Source: Endomychus coccineus (taxonomy: Eukaryota; Arthropoda; Insecta; Coleoptera; Endomychidae). Taken from it: 64,000 nucleotides of DNA. The DNA is taken from contig OY294067.1 of assembly GCA_958510875.1 (NCBI GenBank), forward strand, positions 247,085,736 through 247,149,735, read 5' to 3'. The position numbers were made by a program, and so were the translations under genes. Every line of letters begins with the position of its first letter. Position 1 is the stretch's first letter. The notes under the pieces are model-generated. The model saw only the letters and a program-made list of their open reading frames with translations. It was not told where the DNA came from and searched no databases. This document shows positions 1 through 10,400 of the stretch, one piece after another.

Positions 1-721
1 ATTCTGTTTTTTAAGGAATTGAGATATTTTTAGGTGAATGTTTACCTAAATATGTTAGACATGTGAAATTTGATTTGTATTATTATTAATTTGCGGATAA
101 ATTATGCTTAAGGCTTTTTATTGAGTTTATTTTTGGAGTATTTTATTAATTATCTTGACATTATAACCGTTATTTTTGGCAATATCTACGATTCTGTTTA
201 ATTCTAAATGGAAATTATCTTTACTTAATGGGACATTAATTAATCTATGTATCATACAATTATATGCTGCTAGCTTATGTGATTGTGGATGTAAAGAAGT
301 GTTGTGTATTGTGGTATCTGTGTGGTGGCTTGTGATAAATAGCGAAAGAAAAGTAATTACTTGTGTGTGAAATTGTCAGATCTAAAAGTTTAAGGACTTG
401 TTGTTTTCCATCTCTAATGTGAATTTCTATATTTGGGTGTAAGTTGGTTGATATAGGTGAGAAAAGCATTTATTTGACGGTTACCTGCCTGTATAGGCCA
501 AAAGCGATTACGTCGTCAACATAGCGATACCAATATACAAACATGTGCTGAAAATTGGAATTTAAAATCTTAGTTTCCAAGTAATTCATAAATATTTCTG
601 CTAGCAACGGAGATAATGGCGAACCCATGGGGAGTCCGGTGTTCTGTTTGTAATATTTATCGTTAATTGTGAAATAATTTTGGTCTATGCAAAGTGAGAT
701 TAAACTTAATATTTCCTGTGT
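1..721 (-). mobile_element. Inverted partial copy of Penelope-like element
   Basis: Read on the minus strand, this stretch repeats 903-1618 almost base for base: base 1 pairs with about 1618 and base 721 with about 903. It therefore holds reverse-transcriptase and linker sequence of the same Penelope-like element, head to head with the plus-strand copy and separated from it by 181 bases. The arm runs off the left edge of the window, so its GIY-YIG part is not seen. Near 700 it keeps a T that the plus copy lacks at about 920. Near-identity of the arms suggests a recent event. Inverted partial copies are common at Penelope-like insertions. Confidence 0.85.
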
Positions 722-739
722 ATATATACAGTATAAAAA

Positions 740-2077
740 AACTCTTTCCAGTTAATAGAAAAAATAAAAGATGTAGAACTAAAGACAAATATCAAACTTG
801 TATCTTTTTGATGTCAAGAACCTTTTTCCAAGTATTCCCACACAATTGACCATCACTCTAATTGAAGATCTTTTAATCCGCAATAATACTTTACCGGCAA
901 TAACACAGGAAATATTAAGTTAATCTCACTTTGCATAGACCAAAATTATTTCACAATTAACGATAAATATTACAAACAGAACACCGGACTCCCCATGGGT
1001 TCGCCATTATCTCCGTTGCTAGCAGAAATATTTATGAATTACTTGGAAACTAAGATTTTAAATTCCAATTTTCAGCACATGTTTGTATATTGGTATCGCT
1101 ATGTTGACGACGTAATCGCTTGCTATACAGGCAGTAACCGTCAAATAAATGCTTTTCTCACCTATATCAACAACTTACACCCAAATATAGAATTCACATT
1201 AGAGATGGAAAACAACAAGTCCTTAAACTTTTTAGATCTGACAATTTCACACACAAGTAATTACTTTTCTTTCGCTATTTATCACAAGCCCACCCACACA
1301 GATACCACAATACACAACACTTCTTTACATCCACAATCACATAAGCTAGCAGCATATAATTGTATGATACATAGATTAATTAATGTCCCATTAAGTAAAG
1401 ATAATTTCCATTTAGAATTAAACAGAATCGTAGATATTGCCAAAAATAACGGTTATAATGTCAAGATAATTAATAAAATACTCCAAAATAAACTCAATAA
1501 AAAAGCCTTAAGCATAATTTATCCGCAAATTAATAATAATACAAAATCAAATTTCACATGTCTAACATATTTAGGTAAACATTCACTAAAAATATCTCAA
1601 TTCCTTAAAAAACAGAATAAAAACGTCGCCTTTAAAACAACAAATAACCTATGCTCGTATATTAATAACTCGAAATCTAAAAAAGATAACTTAAAGAAAT
1701 CTGGAGTTTACAGACTGAGATGTGATGACTGTAGTGCTTTGTACATAGGACAAACTGGACGCAGTTTCAGCGTAAGGTTCAATGAACATTTGAGAAGTTA
1801 CAGGCTCAAAAAAGAAGACTCTAATTACGCAAATCACCTGTTAGAACATAACCACAATTTCACCCTTAATCCTGATATTCTACATATTCAGGAAAAAGGA
1901 CATAAACTTAATATATTAGAATCCATAGAAATTTTGAAACACGCAAAAAACAATAATAATGTAATATTAAATGATCAAATCGACACATATAATTCACCGC
2001 TTGTTAACAATTTTGTAAACACACTCCCACCATTATCCACCCCCATCCCTCAATTTGCACCACATTCTGATCCCTGA
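740..2077 (+). pseudogene. Penelope-like reverse transcriptase with GIY-YIG endonuclease
   Basis: Penelope-like elements encode a reverse transcriptase joined to a GIY-YIG nuclease that nicks target DNA. The long open part is 995-2077 (360 codons), and the same frame is open upstream from about 905. Visible motifs are TGLPMGSPLSP (980-1020), the RT catalytic box RYVDD (near 1105-1125), and a GIY-YIG nuclease reading GVYRLRCDDC then YIGQTGRSFSVRFNEHL (1705-1795). RT motif A (DVKNLFPSIP, 810-840) lies in another frame: an extra T near 805-809 and a missing T near 920 put about 110 bases out of frame and then restore it. The minus-strand copy supports the missing T. The 5' part is truncated around 722-740. 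Probably inactive as read. Confidence 0.85.
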
Positions 2078-2120
2078 TATTTAAGGACATACTTTTAGAT
2101 TTAGCTTTAGTTGATAACTC

Positions 2121-2165
2121 CTCGCTTTGATAATGCCACAGTGTGGTGAAACAATTTGTCAGCAT
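2121..2165 (+). ncRNA. Hammerhead-ribozyme-like motif downstream of Penelope ORF
   Basis: Forty-four bases after the Penelope stop codon lies a hammerhead-like fold: core TTGATAA (2127-2133), stem II GCCAC/GTGGT (2135-2139 with 2143-2147), GAAAC (2148-2152) and TTTGTC ending at 2160. The core differs from CTGANGA at positions 3 and 8 (C to T, G to A). In the known structure these two bases pair, so the pair is kept as U-A. GCT before the core can pair with AGC after the cleavage-type GTC. Penelope-like elements are known to carry hammerheads. Activity is an inference. Confidence 0.55.
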
Positions 2166-2339
2166 TTTTAAATTAAATGTTAAAAGTTTTGTGTAAAATT
2201 TGAGTTTTATTCTCCAACTTCTGAAGAAATATTAAAATGTTTAATAAAAATATATTCATAAATTCTTGTTCTTATTTGAATTTGTCCATTTTGTTTCTAG
2301 ACGGTTGACCAATGTATGAAATATTTTTTTGCCATGAAA

Positions 2340-3110
2340 TTGGTAAATTTCTAAATGGTATAATAATAAAAAAATGTTACTCCAGAATCACGAAACCCCC
2401 AAACGATATTTTCTAGCCATTTTCAACAAAAATTACGAAATTATCTAATTTATACATTTTTCAGACATAATTGGCCAATTTCTAGATACCGCGGTCGAAA
2501 ATGGTAAATCTAACTTCGGAATCGTGATCAGCGACCTCGAAAACCCCCGAGTGAAATGTTTTAGTCAATTTCAACAAAAACTGCGAAATTATTAAATTTG
2601 ACCATTTTTGGGACATATAGTTGGCCAATTTCTAGCTACCGCGGTCGAAAATGATAAATCTAACTTCGGAATCGTGATCAGCGACCCCCCGAAAACCCCC
2701 AAGTGAAATGTTTTAGTCATTTTCAACAAAAATTACGAAATTATTAAATTTGGCTATTTTTCAGACATATAATTGGCCAATTTCTAGCTACCGCGGTGGA
2801 AAATGGTAAAGCTAACTTCGGAATCGTGATCAGCGACTTCGAAAACCCCCGAGTGAAATGTTTTAGTCAATTTCAACAAAAACTGCGAAATTATTAAATT
2901 TGACCATTTCAGGGACATAAAGTTGGCCAATTTCTAGCTACTGCGGTGGAAAATGGTAACTCTAACTTCGGAATCGTGATCAGCGACCCCGAAAACCCCA
3001 GAGTGGAGTTTTCCAGCTAATTTTGGCAATACTTACCAATTTTGCAAATTTTCCCATGAAAATTGGCCAATTTCCGGTTTAACAGGTGAAAAATGGTCGA
3101 GCGGCAAGAT
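2340..3110. repeat. About 150-bp tandem repeat, four to five units
   Basis: The block TTGGCCAATTTCTAG recurs at 2471, 2621, 2773 and 2923, with a diverged version at 3063. Spacings are 150, 152, 150 and 140. Each unit also has CTAACTTCGGAATCGTGATC followed by AGCGACC and a C-rich run, then TTTTAGTC and TTTCAACAAAAA. A weaker first unit starts near 2340. No coding capacity is seen. The AGCGAC plus C-rich motif also occurs in the foldback element at 33237-34676, so this may be part of a long terminal repeat of a related element. Confidence 0.85.
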
Positions 3111-3209
3111 ATTAAAGTTCAATATGGTTCAGTATCCGTCCAGGAACGATTTGCAGAAAAATTTAAGTTGATTGGTCTGTTTGGAAAAATTTCCGAGCTT
3201 TTTCGCTAA

Positions 3210-3434
3210 ATTGACTCGACTAATAGTGTCACTTATCCCTACTGTATGAGATGCTGGGGAAACAAAGTGGAGTCGTCAACCCACTTTCTTTGTAGATGTT
3301 CTGCGTTCATTCGAACCAGGTTTACCTGGCTGGGTCCGGGGATCATCACGACCGATGTCATAAAGGATCTTAGGATTCAGTCGAGCAGCAGAGTATCTAA
3401 ATACCCCCTGGAACTCGTAGCAGGAGATAGTGTA
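3210..3434 (+). pseudogene. Non-LTR retrotransposon C-terminal Cys-rich fragment (left part)
   Basis: The frame read through 3246 gives PYCMRCWGNKVESSTHFLCRC, then SAFIRTRFTWLG. This spacing of C-x2-C, H and C residues resembles the zinc-knuckle-like tail found after the reverse transcriptase or RNase H of R1/jockey-type non-LTR elements (CxxC...EHxLCxC). It has no start and is a 5'-truncated remnant. The frame runs straight to the TA at 3433-3434, where the composite DD41D element is inserted. After that element and one TA are removed, the frame continues through 5813-5920 to a stop at 5921. The family assignment is by motif memory only. Confidence 0.45.
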
Positions 3435-5810
3435 CAGGGTGTCCCATTTTGGGTACTTTTGCGGGGTATCTCCTTTATTTTTAAAGATAGAGAGTTGCGG
3501 TTTTCGCGACACTGTGCTACTTTATCGTAAAACTCAAGATACCGTCAACAGAATTTTCATAGCCCTTTTAGTTTTTAAGATACAGGGCATTTCTGAAAAT
3601 GTTGCATTTTGTGACCCCCCTCGTATCTCCGTTATCCTTCAACTTATCGAAAAGGTAAAATAACATTCTAATATTTTTTTTTCCGTAGAATGCAGTGGTG
3701 TAGATAACTTTTGTTACATATTTACTGTTTTTGAGTTATATAGCAAACTTTTTTTTTTTAAATGGAACACCCTGTATATTTATAGACTATAAAATTTGTC
3801 TTTTTTTTACCTTTTCAAAAATATATGATAGTATAAACTTTTTTTCAGAAACACGCAAATAATTGACAATTTTTAGAAATTCAATACATATTTTAATTGT
3901 AGGCCATTGATATTGTTTATGACAAGAAACAGAAATAAACATCAAATCTCTATCGCATTTAAGCTGTTTATTTTCGTTCTTTTGGTATCAATATTCAATA
4001 GATATTTATCAATTTTTTCGAATAATGGCAGTTTACGAAAATTATGAGAAATATGATATGATGGTATGTTTTATACATAGTAATGAAAATTCTGAAGAAG
4101 CTTCGGAATTATATTTCCAAAGGTGAGTAAGCTATTATGGCTATGAAAATCTCTATTATCATTTTAATTTTTGCTTGTTAGATATCCAGAAAGAAGGCAA
4201 CCGTTTTTTGGGATATTTGCCCGTTTAAAAGCAAATTTAGTTGAGCACCGATCATTTGTTCACCCGCGCCCTAAAACATACAACAAAGAGAACAGGGAAA
4301 GAAAAGAGATAGATACTTAAGGATATATAGAAGCAACACCTTCGTCCTCATGTAGAAAAATTGAGAAGGAAATTGGTGTGCCAAAAACTAACGCTCAGAG
4401 GATCTTGAAGGAATATAAGTATCATCCATACAAATTTAATATACTACAACATTTGCATCCTGGCGATGCCGAGCGCCGGGCACTGTTTTGCCAGTGGTAT
4501 TTGCAACAAATCGATGCTAACGATTTATTAGGCAGACTTGTTATCTGGTCAGACGAATGCTTTATTTCAAGTGCTGGCATTTTCAATCGTCACAATACCA
4601 GGCACTGGCGTAGTGAAAATCTGCATTTAATGTTTGAAAGGGCACAACAAGGACGCTTTGGAGTTGGGGTTTCATGTTTTATTTTGGGTAGACATACAGT
4701 TTATAGAATTTTTGAAGGAGGTCTTACAGCACGTAGATACCTAGAAATTCTTGAGGAAGTTATTCCAGAACTGCTCGAAAACATTACATTAGCCCAGTAT
4801 AATGCTGTTTACCTACAGCAAGATGGTGCCCCAAGTCATAACTCTAGGCTCTTAAGGGCCTTTCTAAATAATAACTTTCCTCAAAGATGGATAGGTACGA
4901 ACGGACCTGTTAGATGGCCTCCACGATCACCAGATCTCTCAATTTTAGATTTTTTTTTATGGGGTTATATACAAAATGAAGTATATAAATCTCGATATGA
5001 CGGCATTGCAAAACTTCGAGAGGCAATTCATTTAGCTTTTCGAAATCTGCGAATGAGAACAATGGTTCTTTTGAACGCTATTCAAAGAATCTCAAAGATG
5101 TGCCAATTTTGCATTAGAGAAAATGGTGGTCAATTTGAACATCACATTTAATTTTTTTTAATAATGTTATTTTTTTGTGTTTTTGTTATATTGTCACTTT
5201 ACGCCACAAAACTGTTGTTACAAACTTACTGTTAGAAAAAAGATCTATGGGAATTTTTTTTAATAGATACCTATATACAAGGTATCCAATTATTTGTTAG
5301 TAATATGTAAGTTGCACTTGTTTGTTATTGTTATCCATAGCCTACTATTAAAATATGTATTTAATTTCTGAAAATTGTCAATTATTTGCGTGTTTCTGAA
5401 AAAAAGTTTATACTATCATATATTTTTGAAAAGGTAAAAAAAAGAAAAATTTTATAGTCTATAAATATACAGGGTGTTCCATTTAAAAAAACATAAGTTT
5501 ACTTTATAACTCAAAAACAGTAAATATGTAACAAAAGTTATCTACACCACTGCATTCTACGGAAAAAAAACTATTAGAACGTTATTTTACCTTTTCGATA
5601 AGTTGAAGGATAACGGAGATACGAGGAGGGTCACAAAATGCAACATTTTCAGAAATGCCCTGTATCTTAAAAACTAAAAGGGCTATGAAAATTCTGTTGA
5701 CGGCATCTTGAGTTTTACGAAAAAGTAGCACAGTGTCGCGAAAACCGCAACTCTCTATCTTTAAAAATAAAGGAGATACCCCGCAAAAGTACCCAAAATG
5801 GGACACCCTG
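3435..5810 (+). mobile_element. Composite mariner-like (DD41D) element with 340-bp inverted arms
   Basis: The element is flanked by TA (3433-3434 and 5811-5812) and begins and ends with CAGGGTGTCCCATTTTGGG. Its arms, 3435-3774 and 5470-5810, are near-perfect inverted copies. Each arm looks like an element itself: the outer end is CAGGGTGTCCC, the inner end is GGAACACCCTG facing inward, and TA lies at both inner borders (3775-3776, 5468-5469). The core between them has its own inverted ends (about 3777-3900 with 5345-5467) and carries the transposase 4025-5151. The layout suggests two MITE-like copies flanking an autonomous-type element. The CAGGGTGT ends recur at 37595-38426. Confidence 0.85.
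4025..5151 (+). pseudogene. DD41D mariner-like transposase (one intron, one stop)
   Basis: This is a cut-and-paste transposase of the IS630-Tc1-mariner superfamily. Start ATG 4025. Exon 1 (4025-4122) ends at a GTGAGT donor, a 59-bp intron ends in TTGTTAG at 4181, and exon 2 (4182-5151) is in phase. The N-terminal half should bind the element ends. The catalytic residues are visible as WSDECF (4549-4566), QQDGAPSH and the third D in ILDFFLWGY. Forty-one residues lie between the second and third D, the spacing of the DD41D group. It ends in NGGQFEHHI. One in-frame TAA at 4318-4320 breaks an otherwise complete frame of about 355 codons, so this copy is probably dead, though recently so. Confidence 0.85.
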
Positions 5811-5923
5811 TACAAGGGTCTTTGGCTAAGTGCACTGAACTTTTTATTAAGCCCGCCACCATCTCAACCAATATCAATACTAAAAAGCCCCGGTGTTTTC
5901 CTTTCGAATATCCTGGCTTTTAG
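5811..5923 (+). pseudogene. Right part of the split non-LTR fragment
   Basis: Starting after the right TA (5811-5812), the frame continues the reading of 3210-3434 without shift: QGSLAKCTELFIKPATIS and on to TAG at 5921-5923, 36 codons. The rejoined frame shows that the DD41D element inserted into an existing TA in coding-like sequence with a two-base target duplication. I do not recognise this C-terminal piece by itself. Confidence 0.4.
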
Positions 5924-7444
5924 GGATTTTTGCAACGCCTATAAACAGGTGTGTGTTTTTCCTCAACACATTCTTCTGTCTGCTTCTGTTTCTACAGAGG
6001 CAAACTCTAAACATCTCCTCAATATCCATATGTATTCTCCTGACACAGTTTCTGTATTATTCTTAAAATTATCCTTAGTTCTAAGCCGGTCTTTTTTTTC
6101 AATATCCTGGATTCTAGGGATCATTGCAACGTTTATGAATGGGTGTGTTTTTCTTATAGTCCTTAATGTTGCTTCTGTTTCTGGAGAGGCAAACTCTAAT
6201 CATCTATTCAATACCCATATATGTCAGTTTTGTATTCTCAAAATTATCCTGTTTTTAAGATGCTCTGTATGGCCAAAGCTTGGTCGAATTTCATTGTGTG
6301 ATGTTTGTCGCAAAGTAGGTTCCACACGATAAATACCAGAATATTAAGAATAGGTCCTTCTGGAATATCTGATTTATTTCTTTGATCAGACGTCGGTCAG
6401 TTCGAAAGTCTGTTGTAGTGGCACGTCTGGAACGTTATTATTGCTTTTTGTATCTGCTTCTCACAGAGATGCTCCATGATAGCATTTCTCCTCGCGAGTC
6501 TCTTTCTACTTCCATTTTTCACTGCATTCAGTCAGAGGGTGCTGTAATGTTGCACATGACGTTTTTGAAGCCATGCCTACTTTCTAAAAATTGCCCTCTA
6601 TAATTTTAATCCATCGCAATTCTATTAGTCAGCAATCATTTCTGATATTTTCCTCTGGTGTCGATCTTGTTATATAGCTCGATAGTTTTAGCCCCGATCA
6701 AAGAGTAAATAAGGCACGTGACCCAGATTTATTCTCAGGAATCAAACTTTTCATGCAATAATTTCTTGAGGCAAAACACCTACACCCTCGAATTCGTTTA
6801 TATACCAAGACCCCACAAAAAGTCCCAGTGCCTGAGGTGTGGTTGGTTAGAAGGACCAGCTTCCAAAACAAAAAAGAGGCCCCACTTCTTTTCCTTAACA
6901 TATCTTTGCCTGTTGATTTCTAGATTTACTTATTATACTGTTGCTCCTGATATTCATGATTCATGATTCCTATATTTCTATGGCATTTTCTTCTGCATTT
7001 TTACAAACAGGCACATTGTCCTATGTTGTGAAGAAATTTCGTTAATATTCTCTTCGATCTTAGACTTTTCAACTAATTCAACATCTGATAATGATGGCTA
7101 TATGTTGAAAACGTCCGGAGCTTCTTGTAAATCGATATTCGGCCTTTGGGAAAAGCATTTAAAGTAGGATTCCACCCAGTAAATAAGTACAAGATATATT
7201 CCGTTCAATTTTGATTTGGAATTGGAAAAATAAACTACACGTTCCGTTTTGAAGATACATTTTTATATTTGAATAATTATTCGATATAATTATTAGTTTC
7301 GATATTTATGACATGTATTTCACTTGGATCCGCTCTCTATCTATAAGAAACTTCAAACAGAGACGATACCAACTATCGAGAGTTCATTTACAATTCATTT
7401 GAAACCCCAAATGAAATCGAAGAAATTAAGAGATTATTACCTAC
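5813..7444. other. Receptor-gene 3' side: 193-bp duplication, no confident gene
   Basis: Beyond the split non-LTR frame, 5908-6098 and 6101-6270 are two diverged copies of a unit of about 193 bp. Both start AATATCCTGG and share CTCTAA and CCATAT blocks. The rest (6270-7444) has no frame that I recognise. It would be the intron after receptor exon 5 if that gene continues to the left. I looked on the minus strand for the channel half of the receptor and did not find it. Confidence 0.6.
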
Positions 7445-10400
7445 CTAAATATATATGAGGGCATTACGAAATCTATGAATTGAATTCGTGCAATTTTTGG
7501 AATACCAACAATCATACTCATCTCTATCTGCTTAGTATGCAATAAAAATGCAATACCTTCATCTATTCCACCGTATGCATCTCCAAACCATTTGTCCTCC
7601 AATATTACTTTGTATCTAAAATAAGTAATAGAATCACATCGATATTATAGAATAGATTTGTCGACTGGGTTGTTTTGTGGGTGGCCAATGTGGAATATCT
7701 TTTTGCTGCTATACTGTTGAAACTCACTTAAAATTATGCATATGCTGAAAATGTAGAAATATAATAAATCCATATTTAGCTAATATATCTCTTCCAACAT
7801 CTTTTCGGTCGGTCAGGTATTCTTCAAAAGATTGGTCAGAGTTGTTATGAAACACCTGAAATGAAAACATTCATGTTTATTTTGTTTTATCCAATACGAG
7901 AGTTGATTCTACATTCTGGAACAAACAATTTGGAATAACCTGTATATACAATATACGGTTAAAGATTAATGGCCAAACATTCTCAAGGCTCAAGAGTAAA
8001 AGTCAATAGTTGAACAATTACTCATTAGATGTTAATCTAATCTACAAAGGTAGTATAGGTCCCTCTAGTCTAGATCGATGTGACCCAACAGCTAAATAGT
8101 TTCAGACAGCTATTTCTCTTTCTCGTGCTCATCAGTAGATCGAGTAGAGCTGTGTAATATCACCGATCAATATCTCTGCTGAGGTACTGTACGGTTCAAG
8201 AAAGAAGACCGTTTGGAAAAATGTCAAAAATGTCACTTGCGGTTCACAATAGCTACTTCGCTAATATTTCTTTTACTTGTTCGTTTATATTTAATTTTCT
8301 TACCGCATACTTGATACAACATAGAATAGTAGACCCAACTGAATTTTCACCTTTACGACGCGACGTCATTCAATTAATATGCTGCACAACTATATTTACG
8401 AACAGCCGCGGTATGCGCCGCCAAAGGCAAACACAATAGTCATTGTCGTGGAAGCACCTACAGCGTATTCTTAATAGTTTGGTTTAATAATTAAAACACG
8501 TTATAATTATGAAACGTCTTCTTCAATAATTACCAGTTTAATTAGTGAATCGTAATTGTGAACTACTTCGTTTTGGGATTTATTATATTATAGGTACATA
8601 AGTATTACAATATTAACAATTCCCATTCCTTAAATTAGAACATTTAGGTTTAACAAAATCATTATATTCTAAGCTTTGTGCAAAATAGATTTTTTAGCTA
8701 CATGCATAAATTTCTTGCTGAAAATACTTTTTAAAACCCAGAGAAAACAGTAAATCATTTTGGTTGTAATGCTATTTTTATGACATCCTGTATCATTTGT
8801 AGGAATCTGAATATTATGATTTTGTGTAAAACTATCTTTTTTATAGCATTATATGGGTATTCAAATTCAAAAAAAGGATTGATGAATAAATAAGAGAAAC
8901 TTTCCCAGGTAAAATTTTGTTATTTTTCACATAATATAAGAGCATCTTTTAGAGACGAAAAAATCCACTTGTTTCAGGATGATAGGACATCAAAAAATAA
9001 ACATAAATTCTTAGTAACATGAAATCAAAAGCTTTTATGTACAGATTACACATTATTATGCCTATAGAAGACATGTACTATAAGATAAAAAAGCTGTATT
9101 GTTTATAACTGAATGTGACACCTACTAATGATTCAAGTGTTTATTTTTAAGTATCTAAATAAACACAATAAAGAGTAAGCAGAAAATAATACTATATAAC
9201 AAAACTTTTCAGGCCCTTATTATGTATTGTTCTGTTAATTGTTATAACTCCTTTATTTTATAAGGCTATTAAATTTTAAAGTGTAATGTCTCGCAAATAC
9301 CAAATGATGCTTTATAAAAAAAATGTATTTCGAACAGATAAAATGTGTCAATCATTTTATACATCATTTGACAGTTAAAGCCACAGAAAAGTGGGTAATT
9401 TTAAAATATCACACAATGGAATAAATTTTAATTCTCTGAAGTTTTCCATGTGTAGGGGAAAATCTTCTAAGGTGCATTGCATTTGAGTGGCTATCTACCG
9501 CTATCTATCGAACAACTATAAAATGGCTGATGGCGAATCGCGTAATGACCTCTTACTAAAGCAGGAGAGCCTCTAGGCCAGGTATCGATCCTTCCACCCA
9601 TATAATTAATAGATTTCCTAACGGAGAGCGGATCAACTATTGATGTACAGATTTCAATGTACAATCGGCATAGGTGGTTGTGGCCTAGGTCCCGGATTTA
9701 CATTTTGTTTTTCGATTTAAAAACTCCAAGCGGCAAGGTCGTCACAGGTTAGTTTGTCAAACTTTTGACGGGCTAGTTTTTCATTTTTCTATATTTTTGG
9801 TAATATTAGGTTATTTAAAATGTGATTGATTGATGTTCCTTTTTTCTACAGACATTTGATGTTAACACATGTATTAATAAAGTGCATGTACACTCGAGTG
9901 GGGGATTGGTGTCTGGTCAACAGGCTCGCGTTACTAACACCAGTAACACCACTATTAACTAATGTGTTGGTGTCTCCAAGGCTCTGTCAACAATGTCAAT
10001 GTGAAATAAATTGTGCTTAACCGCTCACTCACCGGACATGGACCGAACTACGAAGTACTAGATTTCGCAGTTCGGAATACCTACCGCTTGCCCGTTAAAC
10101 CGATAAGTCCAGTATTTGGTTTACCGGTAAATTTTCACTTATAATCTCCCTAGTGCTTGAATTATTTCTGGAAATTTTTCCGAAGGAACGCATTTTTTGA
10201 AAATTTTCCCACGTCTGCGACTCGGGAAAATTTTCAAAAAATGCGTTCCTTCAGAAAACCTAAAATTTATTTGAAAAAAAATTAAAAAATCTGACATGTT
10301 TCATTTTGAAACTTACCTTTGCAACAATGAAGTTGGCAGGTTTTTACATCTTGACGTTTATGCGGTGACGCAAGTTTTTGTTAAGCGTGACATAATTTTA

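Noticed and set aside
3430..3663. 77-codon frame also present inverted at 5582-5815
   Set aside because: Both lie wholly within the inverted arms of the composite element; duplication explains their similarity, not selection.
5733..6332. 199-codon open frame
   Set aside because: It starts inside the DD41D element arm and runs through the 193-bp duplication. It is a chance frame crossing unrelated sequence.
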